64,000 nucleotides of DNA from Diprion similis (lineage: Eukaryota > Arthropoda > Insecta > Hymenoptera > Diprionidae): NCBI RefSeq assembly GCF_021155765.1, contig NC_060107.1:12448501-12512500 (forward strand), written 5' to 3'. Made by a program: the position numbers and the translations under genes. Each line of letters starts with the position of its first letter. The stretch's first letter is position 1. The notes beneath the pieces were generated by a model. The model did not search any database. It worked only from the letters and a program-made list of their open reading frames with translations, and was not told the origin of the DNA. Positions 20,250-31,900 of this stretch are shown piece after piece.

Positions 20250-23200
20250 ATGGAAGCACTTGAAGAAATATCACAATTTTTAGACATTGGAACTCGGTTG
20301 GATTTAAAATCCATCGCTCTGCAGCACGTGCTGAGTAAGTTTATTACCTTTCTGACTATTCATTGGCCAATATCAATAGGTCTACATTAACCTAAAATTA
20401 TCATATAGCATATTGTGATATTTCTGTCTTTGAGCTTGCAAGAAATTCACTATGACATTTGGAAAAAATACGTCAGGGTAAAAAATTATAACATGACAAT
20501 TTAATTATCTTTTAATCGTTCAATGAATTCGTGGAGTTATTGTACGACCATATATCATCAGAGATTCAGTCACGCCACATGGAATTCAGATTCACCCGAG
20601 GTAGGCTTGAACACGAACAGGTATCTTCAGTATCGACTGAGACAGATGCAACAATTCTGTCTTTAACGACCGAGGTATTACTGCAATGAATCGTTGACTG
20701 AAGATTACTTTAGAGATAAGGCTACCAGATCTGAACTAAGTGCAGGATATTGCCATTACTGCCCCCCCCCCCCCCCCCCGCCCAACTAAGCCGCAATAAC
20801 GCACGCACACAATCATTTAGTTCTTTTATTTTTGTATTCAATACAATGAAATAACTTATTACTTCAGCTCTGAGTTCAAAGCGCACAACAATTGGGTGGC
20901 GCAGTGCAGGAGCCGACGCGTATCGTACGCGGACCGACTCATTTCTGAGCTATTTGAATGATAACAGCTCGGTTTTATTACCATCAAACTACTAGCGCCA
21001 TCTGTCAGCCCGTACTGGTTTGCCGAATCAATTTACTGTATGTCCGTATATTCGTAATGAGGGTATGTGACTATGTGACAGTGCTTGAGGCTTCTTGTCT
21101 CTCTATCGCGCCACATACCTATATTTATATGCATACTCGCGAACTTATACTTTTCCGAACTGTGGATTTTGCTCAAAATATTTTCAGACACGGTGCAGCA
21201 GATGCGTTGTTTCGGGTTGTATATCGACTCCTAATGAATATTTCTACGTTGGAAAAAAAAATTGTAATGAACTCGCATATAATCCGGGACATGCGAGACA
21301 ATTTTTATAAATGCGGTACGAATTCGGGATGAAAACGACCGGGACACTTGACGCGACTTTCGAATTTCTCAAAATATTTTATACCAAATAATTACTTTCT
21401 AATTTCTCTTAATTCCTTTCTAACTTTTATTCTTAGTTTTCTCTCGGTTTTCGAGAAAATCGTACAAAAACCAAAACGCATTTCCGGCAGCCGCTAGATG
21501 TTTCGGGATTTTTCAGAATTCGCAGAATTTATGAAGAATTCATGTAACAAATAATGGCTCCTTAATTGCTCTTAATTGCTCCTTAACTTTTATTATTTGT
21601 TCCCACACGGTTTTCAAGAAGAACAAAAAAAAAAAAAAAAAAAAGAAACGTTTCGCGCGCTTGAGGCCGGTAAAATGGCGCCAAATTCAAACAAGTATTT
21701 AGAACAAACTAATCGTTATTCAAACGAAATGACGTTTGCTTTCAATTGCTCCTTAATTGTTCTCAATTATTTTCGTTAATTTTGACTTCATGGTTTTCGA
21801 ATTAATCGAGAAAACCCGAAGCGGGGCTTTTCGCGAGACGAAGTGTGCTCGAATTCGATTTGATATATCGCCTAAACGAATGGAGATATGGGAAATCTGA
21901 TAACTGCTACTAATTGCAATTTAAAAAATTTGTATAAATATTTATAAAATTCAAGTGTTTAATGGGCGTTTATGAATTAGACGAAAAGTCCTATAAGCGA
22001 GTCGATAAATGTAGGGCACTGCCTCATTCCCGCACCCGGCGTGGCTTATTGTTTGCTTGCAAAGGATTCCCGTGGCCGGCTGTCTTTATTTCAATGTTAA
22101 TTGGGTTGGTGACAGTAGAAAATTGCCGTGACGAAGCTCTTCACTCTTCACTTTCCTACCTAGTTTCAAAAAGCCCCATTTATCTGGCTGTCGAAGATGT
22201 GACTATCAGCAATCTTCGGTAAACGAATGAATGCATGTTTTGATGGGTAAAGACGGAACCAGCTACATGCTCTTCATTATTCTATCATATGACGGACACG
22301 AAATATGAATTGACTAATTAGATTGACTATAGTTTTATTGTTCACGAATTATTGTTTCAGGTGTAACAGGCAGCAATGATGGAATTGAGCTGTTATTGAG
22401 CTTACCAGAAATAGTAAGACAACTTATTCTGCTGGTACAGGATAATTCAACGTCAGTCTGCAAGGATGCGGCTCTTTCATTGATTAACATATCAGCTTAT
22501 GAAGCTGGAGCAAATGCATTGCTCGTTATATCAGAAACTTCGAAGATGAGACCAGATGAAAGGCCGAATGATAATTTAGTATATACTTGTCTTAGGTAGT
22601 AAATATACTTCTCACCAGATAATTGTAAAAATATAAAATTGTCTTCATCAGTTTTCAGTCAGCTAAACATAGAATATAACAAATTTATTTGTTGATAAAA
22701 AAAAGCAAAAAACAGAAGGACCTGCATAGGATTGTTATTCTTTCACCAGGCTAAAGCAAGAATTGCAGTTAGAAAGAGTAAACTATATCATACAGTGATT
22801 TTTTCAGTTTGTAATAAACCATCAATTTTCAAATTCTTTTCAATTAAATTGAAGTCATCAGATTAACTTTTTTCTACGTAACTTTTAGTAATCGAATAAC
22901 AATTGAATAGGTGTGGTTTCTTTTAAGTTAAGTATAATAGAAAAATGAGTATAGATAGGAACTCAAAATTTCTTTCCAACTAATATTTCTATTTGTCATT
23001 TGCAGATGCATTTTGGATAAGCAGAACGACTTGGCTGACCCGTGTTGTATGATTCTGTCTAATTTAACGCGAGCGCATTCTTTGACAGAAAGAATTCTAG
23101 CGGTAGTTGATAACAGCGGGTATGCATGGGGTGCAATAATTGCAGCCTTTACGGCTCAAAAATATAACGAAAAGGGAGCCACCCTCCATTACTTAGGTCC

Positions 23201-24529
23201 TGTTTTCAGCAATCTTAGCCAATCTGTTACCATGCGAAGGTTTGTTCTCTGTACAAAGTAAAATGCTAACTATTTCTAAAGTTGCACAAAGTTACAAATC
23301 CTCTCCCGATATAAAGAAAACTGGTTAACACAGATCAGCTTACATTTTTCTATTCTTTTAGATATTTATTGGACAGAGAACATTGCGTCATTCAAAGACT
23401 TCTTCCGTTCACAGAATATGTTGAAAGCACGGTAAGACGAGGCGGGATTGTGGGCACATTGAAAAACTGTTGTTTTGATACGGAATATCATACCTGGTTA
23501 TTAGGTCCTAAAGTGGACATTTTGCCCAGACTTTTATTGCCTCTTGCTGGTCCCGAAGAGTTTGACGACGATGACAATGACAAACTTCCGATAGAACTGC
23601 AGTATTTGCCTGAAAATAAAACCAGAGATCCCGATCCCGACATCAGGTAAGCTGGAGAAAAATACATTAAAGGAAAAACACAGTTTTGGGATTCTGTGAT
23701 AACAAATTTCGTCTCATATTACCTTCAGAACAATGCTGTTGGAGGCTTTGGCCCAGCTCTGCGCAACGAGGGAAGGCCGTGAAATATTGAGGGATAAGAA
23801 TGTATACGTTATCCTGAGAGAATTTCACAAGTGGGAAAAAGACAGAGCAGTTCTATTGGCGTGCGAAAACGTTGTGGATATATTGTTAAAGTTAGTTCTG
23901 ATTTTTAGATGGTTTCTAATTTTTTTGGAAAACTGAAAAATTCTAGTAATTTCTCGAAATTTTGAAGACATTTCTCAATTCATATGCAAAAAATTAATGT
24001 CGGCAGATTTATGGAAAAATTTTTCTACGTTTCAAAACTGTCTGAAAACACTCTGTGATTCTAGTTTTTTTTTAATATATTCTTTTGTAAATGTGTCCAG
24101 ATTTTCTCAGCTGCATTTCAGATGAATCAATTGCAACTGGTTCTCAAAAGTTTCTAATTATTTTCAGAAACCCAGTTTCTCATAACGCGTTACGGTTAGA
24201 AAATAATTTATAAACAAAAAAACAGACAGCTTCGAACAGAATCCGAGTTGTTATTGGAACAATTCAAAGTTTTCCCGAAAAAAACAACATTTTTTTCAAA
24301 ACTATCCGAAAAAATGGTATATTTCTATGAAATATCTCCAAAAGACTATGAGAAATTACAATTTTTTTTCTACTAAGGCTATAATGAAACGATGAAACAG
24401 AAGAGTTGCTAAATATTTTTCAGAAAAGAGGAAGAGATCGGATTGGACAATTTGAGGGAAGTAAACATACCCGAGGAGTACGAGGAAAAATTCAAAAAAA
24501 TGGACGAAGATTATATAAACGATTCATAG
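20250..24529 (+). CDS. HGH1: HGH1 homologue (FAM203), six exons
   Basis: Exons are 20250-20334, 22361-22595, 23006-23239, 23362-23646, 23729-23890 and 24424-24529, totalling 1107 nt and 368 residues, a normal length. The protein is an armadillo-like helical repeat: ALEEISQFLDIGTRLDLKSI, then KDAALSLINISAYEAGANAL, DPCCMILSNLTR, GTLKNCCFDTEYHTWLL, ILPRLLLPLAGPEEFDDDDN, LPIELQYLP, DPDPDIR and MLLEALAQLCATREGREILR, ending in an acidic tail with NIPEEYEEKF. HGH1 works with chaperonin and Hsp90 in folding of elongation factor eEF2. Intron 1 is 2.0 kb and carries simple repeats. The other introns are short. AATAAA lies at 24709-24714. Confidence 0.9.
20762..20779. repeat. Poly-C tract (18 C)
   Basis: Uninterrupted run of 18 cytosines in HGH1 intron 1. 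A related C-rich run with T interruptions is at 38038-38060. Confidence 0.9.
21380..21830. repeat. Diverged tandem repeat in HGH1 intron 1
   Basis: Three loosely similar blocks of about 170 bp, each with a CCTTAATT/TTAACTTTTATT-like segment followed by a GGTTTTCGAGAA-like segment (near 21450, 21610 and 21790). A 20-A run lies at about 21625. Confidence 0.45.
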
Positions 24530-25957
24530 AAGAAATTTTATTCTTCCGAGGCGATCATTGAGTTAAAACATGAATCGTTCTACTTTGTTGTAATACGTAA
24601 ATATGAAAACCTTATCACTAAAATTATTCTTCTATGAGTGAATAGTCAATTTTAGTGACCTGGGTTTACTCTAAAATATTGCACTTCCCCTTAAATCTTT
24701 GATAACATAATAAATCACTTAATTCGGTTTAAAAAAAAGTAAAAAGATCATCAGAAATTGACGAAATTTTAAGCATATAATGTAATCAATGACACTGTTA
24801 TCCTGATATATTTCAGGTTTTTTTTTTAAACAAAAATAAACGGTGACAAAGAAATACTAGTACGATTTTATTATCCTATACTAACTTATGTTTCTCACTT
24901 GAAGCAGGTCAATCAGGGTAGGGAATTTCATACTGTTTTGCTATTAAATTATTTAAGAGTGACATGTTGTGACATTATCAACAATTCCAATACCCTGTAG
25001 ATCGATATTTTTTTCGTGTATCCGTAGCGCGATCTGTCTAGAAAGTGCGACTTTCCGTGACAATTAGAGGTCATTCGATAAAGTGTTATAGCTGCATATT
25101 AATATCGTCTAAAAATTCTTCATATCTTATCTTATCACATATAGATACAATGTATACGCGTAAGAAATTCGACTATGGTCAAACTTGTCTGATTACAAGA
25201 CTATAAAATTTTTATGTGAATACTTTTTCAGATCGAGACTCTTGTAGCCCGGATAAAATTTATCTTGCGGACCAATGTCTCAACTGATATACAATACGTT
25301 GGTAATAAAATTGGCAGTTGGATACCAGGTTAAAAAATATAATCCGGCTAAATGAAATTAGACAAGTTTAACTAAACATAATTATCAGCACTCGATCAAC
25401 TCAAAAATGCGGTACATTTCTGAGAACTACGTTATACCCGCAGATTTTACTTATTAGTACGTTACATTATTGGCCCATGGGATCCTTCATAATATGGGCG
25501 TGATTAAGGCAATATGGTGTCACATTGGGTTATCAGCTGTTTGTTTTCGATGAATTTAACAAATATATGAAGGCACAAAATACATCGTGCAAGTTGTTGG
25601 CCTTCTATTTTTTGATAGTGAGTCAATACTGAGTAAAATAGATGTCAAGAAATAGGTTTTATGATTAAATATGGTTGCATGGCATTTGGTGTGGTACATT
25701 TATTGACACCGAATGAAGTTGCCAACACGCAGAGTAAACTCTTTTCGATATCTCCTATTACCCATACATCCTCGACAAAATCTCCTTCTAAATATTACCA
25801 TAAACTGTTTCTAAAAGCGAGAAAATTCCATTTTTCCCCCATAAAGCCGATCTTGTGCTGGTAAGTCGTCGAATTTTCCATCTATACAAACTGGCATAAT
25901 GCACGAATTTTCGTAGTATTATGTACAGAAAAATCGGCAATTATAATAGTAATTGCG
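24530..25957. other. 3' region between two convergent genes
   Basis: HGH1 ends at 24529 and the minus-strand PTB gene ends at 25958. A minus-strand AATAAA for the latter lies at 25699-25704. No other gene is visible. Confidence 0.5.
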
Positions 25958-28900
25958 TCAAGGTAGGTAACCAAGTCCAGCCTCCATGCTCGCTGAACTT
26001 TTCAAGCTCGACGCGTTGCTGGCTCTTCTCCCAACCTTAGCAGAACTGCCAAATACCGCGGCAATCTCGGCACTTTTTTTTATCGACAGTGCTTCGTGGT
26101 GCGCTCTCGATCTTCCAGTCTCACTGGCAGCAGCTCGCTTTCCTCTTCCGGTGCCTCCAACGTAGATTAAACGACCTTGCGGATCTCTTGCGCCGACTAC
26201 CAACACCTTATCTCTGTTCGAAGATGTCGACCGAGGGTTTTTACCCGGACTGAAAAGGTCGTAGTCCAAAGCCAGATTATCTGAACTATTTGCCCTCGGG
26301 CGAATCTGGAAAAATAAGATCAAGTTCACACCTCACATGATCTCACGTGATCGTGGTGGGACAAAATGGCGCTGAAGTAACAGCCACTGATCGCTTTAGA
26401 CATATTATGCCATTACCAAAACGAGGAAAAATTTACGCAAGCTGTAAAACTGCTATATTTTATCGCATTAAATTGATCGACAGTGAAAAACAGGGAATAA
26501 AACGATCTGTACAATATGAGGTCATCTAGTACTCCGACCCTTACTGACCGAGTAAATTCACTCTTTTTCTCGATATATTAAATAAACAAACAAACGAAAA
26601 GGGTTCAAAATTCGACGGTACATCGCTCTTCTGTAGCGGAATTCAGGACAGTTATACATACACCGAAAATCGTCAAAAAAAAATGCGTGGTTTTTTGACA
26701 CATGTCACTATTCCCACGTTTCCCGAATTTCATTTCACTCCTAATTCTTTCCGCAATTGCGCAAAGTATTTCAGCTATGCACTTTTTGGCTTCCGAAATG
26801 CGGGAAACGTGGGAACACTAACAAGTGTCAAAACCACACATTTTTTCGACGATTTTCAAGGTATGAGTAACTTTCCTGAATTCTTCGAAGAAAGGTCGAA
26901 TTTAAACCCTTTCTGTTCGTTTGTTTATTGATATAAGAATAAGAAGGGCGATTTTGCTCGGCCGGTAAGGCGGGAGCACCACGTGACCTTGATACGCCGC
27001 CATTTTCGAATTCTCACCTTATGGAATTCCAAGCTCCTGGATGAGGAGTAACTTTTGTTTGTTCTCACGGTTCTGACTACCTGCGGACTGCCAGCGCGAC
27101 TCAAGGTGCTTTCCGACGGGACAATGCCGTGCTGTCTGAGTTGTTCGAGAATGGTCGGCTGTCGGACGGGCAGTTTTCGGGCGCAGTAGCACTTGTTGCT
27201 TTCCGAACAACTGTCCGTGTCACACGAACACATGACCGTTGCGACGGGAATTTCCGGCGCTGATACGCGACGCGACAAAGAACAGTAACATTTGTCCGCA
27301 GAGACGCACGTGCACGACTCTGAATCGTAGCTGCATTCACTGCAGCTCACGTATCCGCTGCTACTTCGGTTTGCTGCTACTATTCTGCCGAAACGTCTGC
27401 CTGTGAACATTCAAGAAAGCTATGAAATATAAAATATTATATATATATATATATAAAAATTTAAAGCGGGGAATCAAATTTAAACCTGAGTTCACTGCCA
27501 GGCTATCTATCATGTAACTTTTTAAATTTCACATTTCCCGCCATCCAAGCATTCTGATTGGTTAACTAAACTTTGTAAAACAATCAGAAGGCTAGGATGG
27601 TGGGAAATGTGAGAATGTAAAACGTGAAAAGTTACATGATAGATAGCCAGGTTTACCGTTATCTAGGCAGACACTGCATAATTTTTCGAATAATTACACT
27701 GTGTAACACTGTCAATGGTTTCCTAAAATCTCTGATTACTTTTAATTAAATCTGTTCTGATTTAAAAAGTTTGTCGAAACTTGAGAAGTATTCAACAGTT
27801 TCAGGAAGAAATGTCAATTCTGCATGTTTCAGGCGGTGCCCTGGTCGATTTCGACGTTGACGTCTATATCTCCAAATATCGGAATCCACTTATCTCAAAC
27901 GTAAAAAAGGCTTCAACAGCCCAATTCTATGTGCAGTTTTGAAAAAAAAAAAACATTTTCATTTGATACAGAAATAAGGAAATGGCATGAATTCGACGAA
28001 ATTGCGATAGTAAATTCGTAGAACTTATTCCTATATTTGGAGATATATACGACAACGTCGAAATCGATTAAGGCACCGCCTGAAGACGAAATGCCCCGAC
28101 TAGCAATCTAAAAAACTGGTTTATATAGTTAGAATTATGTTCAGAATTATTAAACTCTGCTGCTTTTTATCCCGTTACAATATACATGAGTAGTTGTGCA
28201 TTTTTGCCATCAAAGTAAGCTTACGTTATAAGAAACGGATGAAAAATATCAAAGTTCAATCGTATTCAGCTTTATAATCATAAATCTTTCTTCAAATTAC
28301 TGGTACCTTAACTTGTGTTATTCGAATTTGCTCAGAATCGTATTTCTATAATAGCCCCGTAGTAGGGATGCTGTTCATTCTTATTCACCGTATGGGCACA
28401 AATAAGATTGCACAATAATACTTCAAGAAATCAAACAAGCTAAAAAGAAATGTGTCATTGAATATTGCACATTCATGAACAACAACTTCATTCCCTTACA
28501 CGACGAAGTTTTTGTTGAATAAATTTTTCAAGAATCTAGTAAATTAAAAATTGGAAACGTCGTTTTAAAACTTCATTCATAAAAATTTTATGAATTTGGC
28601 GAGTACTTCGAAAAGTTTTATATACAGATTAGATATTAAATATTATACATAGGACTTCAAATCTTTCAAATAAACGATCAAAAGCGGTGTTTGTTTTGAA
28701 AACCATTATAATGTTTTCATTACAGCGTATAAGTGTGATCATTTTATTAGTCTGAGAACTAGAATATTATTCAAAGTATAAATATTGAATATATTGAAAG
28801 TTTATAATAAGATAGAAAAGAAAAAGTCTAAAATCGAAAAAAGTAGAGAATCAAGACCAGAAAAGCTGGAAAACTAGTGGGAGAATAGATCCACTTTTCT

Positions 28901-31900
28901 CCCGCTTATCAGGTCAAAAAAGTATAATACATTATCGTTGAGCCGGGAATAAAGTGTTTTTTCTCTCTTTCTTATAACTTTTGATTTCGACGGTACGGAC
29001 CATTCATCCTCTTAAGATGGAAATAAAAGTGTGTTACACACATGAAACAACAGTTTTCAACTCACAAGTATCGCTGTCTTCGGAGGTTGTATGTCCAATG
29101 GCGGCCTTCGCACGGCATCTGGAAGATCTTTTGCGGTTTAGTTTACTGGTGAGGACTCGATTCCTGGTATTTCTGACGTCACAGGACGAACTGCTACCCA
29201 GACTGTCGTTCAATTTTCTCGCGGGAAAAATGACCGAGGTGAATTCCGTCGGACCGCCTTTCAGCCGGGAAACTGACCGCTTTATAGCCCGACCAAGTAG
29301 ACAAGGGCGTCGCGACGCTCGACCTCGTTGCGGTCGACGACGCCTTCGCATTATACTCGCCGAACGTTCGTACAATTCGTCGCGTGTCAAGGTCGTAGCT
29401 AATTTCAGCAGGAACTCCTTATAGAGCGGCTTCAGATCGTTGAAGGACATTCCCTCAGGATCTGCAAAAAATCATTGAATGCATCATAAATTAAGAAATC
29501 GTTAAAAGTCTTCGCTGCAGACATACATAAAAGCGAGTCAGTGGAATTGTGAAATTGTCGAAAAAAAACAACAAAAAAAACAAAAAAAACATCAACCAGA
29601 TGTGAAATATTTTATGCTTTGTTAAGTATTTATGAATATCGAAATAGCTGTAAATTCTCTCGAAACTGGGACTGAGAAGAGATGTAAGCATTGGGGAAAG
29701 AATTTACCACTAAATCGTTGACGTACTAAAAATACGACGACAGGCGAAACAGGTCAGAAAATTCCTTATCCGCCTTTCTCTGAGTGGGTACACTTGTTTT
29801 CTGATTAAGCTACGAGCCAAGTAAAAGATACCGAGATTCGTTATCGTTTGGTTTATATTTTGAAAACATAAATATGTCGATTTTCAGTTACACCGTGGAA
29901 CATTCTTGCTTCGGAGCAAGTGTCACATTACGTTTTGCATATCTTATTAGCGGATACAGATTATTACTGCAAAATATTCCGAATATCGAGATCACATCTG
30001 CAGCTTCTGCGATTACACATAAGCGTGACGTCATTCCTTCAGCCGTTATTGCGGGGGCACGGTTAGTTTGAGGTATAGGTAATCGAAAACTAACGGTAAG
30101 TTTCTGAAAATAACCCGTTAATTACTCATACATCGAGGTTGGTTGGTCAATGTAATTTATATTTTATGATTCTGCGTTTATATTTACGGTTAATTTGCAT
30201 CTCGATTAGACAGCTTTCATAGTTGAATTTTAGGTTGACTCTTTGGAGATCTGGCAACTCCACATCGTGTTCGAGATAATGTAAACCATAACGTATGTAC
30301 AAACGCATAAGTTTCATTTGACACACATTTCTTTTGTTCTATTCATGTCTAAAACGTCGCTACTTATTTTTGCTTCACGGTTCGGGCTCTGAATTTAGGC
30401 TACCATCAACGGTGTAATGCTAATCAAACGAAGTATACTCTAATTCCCGTAAGAAGGAAACCTTAGAGGGAAGGAGGGACAAGTGACAAGACAAATTTAT
30501 TTATTTACTTGCATCAGGAGATTTTTAACATCAAACTTTTCCTGGTCTTAGTAAAATATAGTTAATTTCATGTTGAAAATCTCCTGACGCAAGTGAATAA
30601 ATGAATTTTTAATGTTCGTTGATTTGAAAAAAATCTACAAATTTTTGGGGGGTGGCATCTTTTGCACGCAACTTTCTAATTTTGCGGTAGACGAGCGTCT
30701 ACGGTCAGATTTTAATTTTTTGTTTTAAATCAGAAGATTCAACGATTAAAATCTCAACTCGTGACATTATTTCCTTAATAGGACCACTTTGCCCACCTCT
30801 CGCCCATTTGAGTTAGAATCACGTTCACCTAATCTTGTTAATCTCCTTATCAATCATTAAAGTCACTACCGTTATTTGCAATTCACGTTAACTGCTTAAA
30901 TTGGCAGGAACTTAAAAAGTAATCCTCAAAAAGTCTAATGGACACACTTGCAAGGGAAAATTATCAGCGCGCAGTTTTTATATCGTGGGAAATTTGATCA
31001 GCCAATTTTCTTGGAAGTATGTTGCTATACTCTAAATTTTAATTCGTTTGTCAAATATTGAGATCTCTAAATTGCACAAACTGTCGATACGTTCGTCGTG
31101 TTTAATTTTAAAACTGACTTGACATCGCACATTTTACTCTACATTATTGAATAAATGAAAATCTGACATTCTTCAGTCCTATCAAAAACAATCAGCTTAT
31201 GACTACTGCCGACGCCATATTGATCATCCAGGCTCACGTCAAAGGGAACACTGCAGTGAAAGTTAATACAATGAGATGAAAATCTAAAAAAAATCAACCA
31301 TAACCGAGTTGACAGGATAATTGAATTTTTTTTAAATAATAATATTGCCAAAAGTTGTCAATAAATTGTTTAAACAAAAATATGTTCAACAAATCTCTAG
31401 TGAAATCTGTTTTAGTTCATATAGAATGAATTCATTAATTTTTCAGAATACCTATGGATTTTTTGGAATCTTCGGCGATTTTGTAAAAACAGGTTTCGAG
31501 AATTTTTTCAACTTTTAAAAATGGATCAAAAGTCCTGAACTTTTGGATAGGTTTTTGTAAATGGTTGTACATTACACTCGAGAAATTTTAGAGGCATATA
31601 ACGAATAGTTTTATACAGAGAACGTTAGAAAATTTTGGAAAACGGAATTATTCAAAATCGCTAAAGATTCCAAAAAAATTCATAGGTATTCAGAAAAATC
31701 ATTGAATTCATTCTGTATAAAAAAAAAACAAATTTTATTACAGATTTGTTGCATGAATTTTTATTCAAACAATTGATCAACAACTTTTTGGCATTATTAT
31801 TATTCAAAACGAATTACCTTATCGACTCGGTTACATTTGATTTTTTTCATATTTTCATCTTATCACCAAGTGTCTAATATTCTCACCGAGACTCATTTTT

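Noticed and set aside
28981-29450. 147-codon plus-strand ORF
   Set aside because: It is antisense to the third PTB-gene exon, whose frame and splice sites are better supported.
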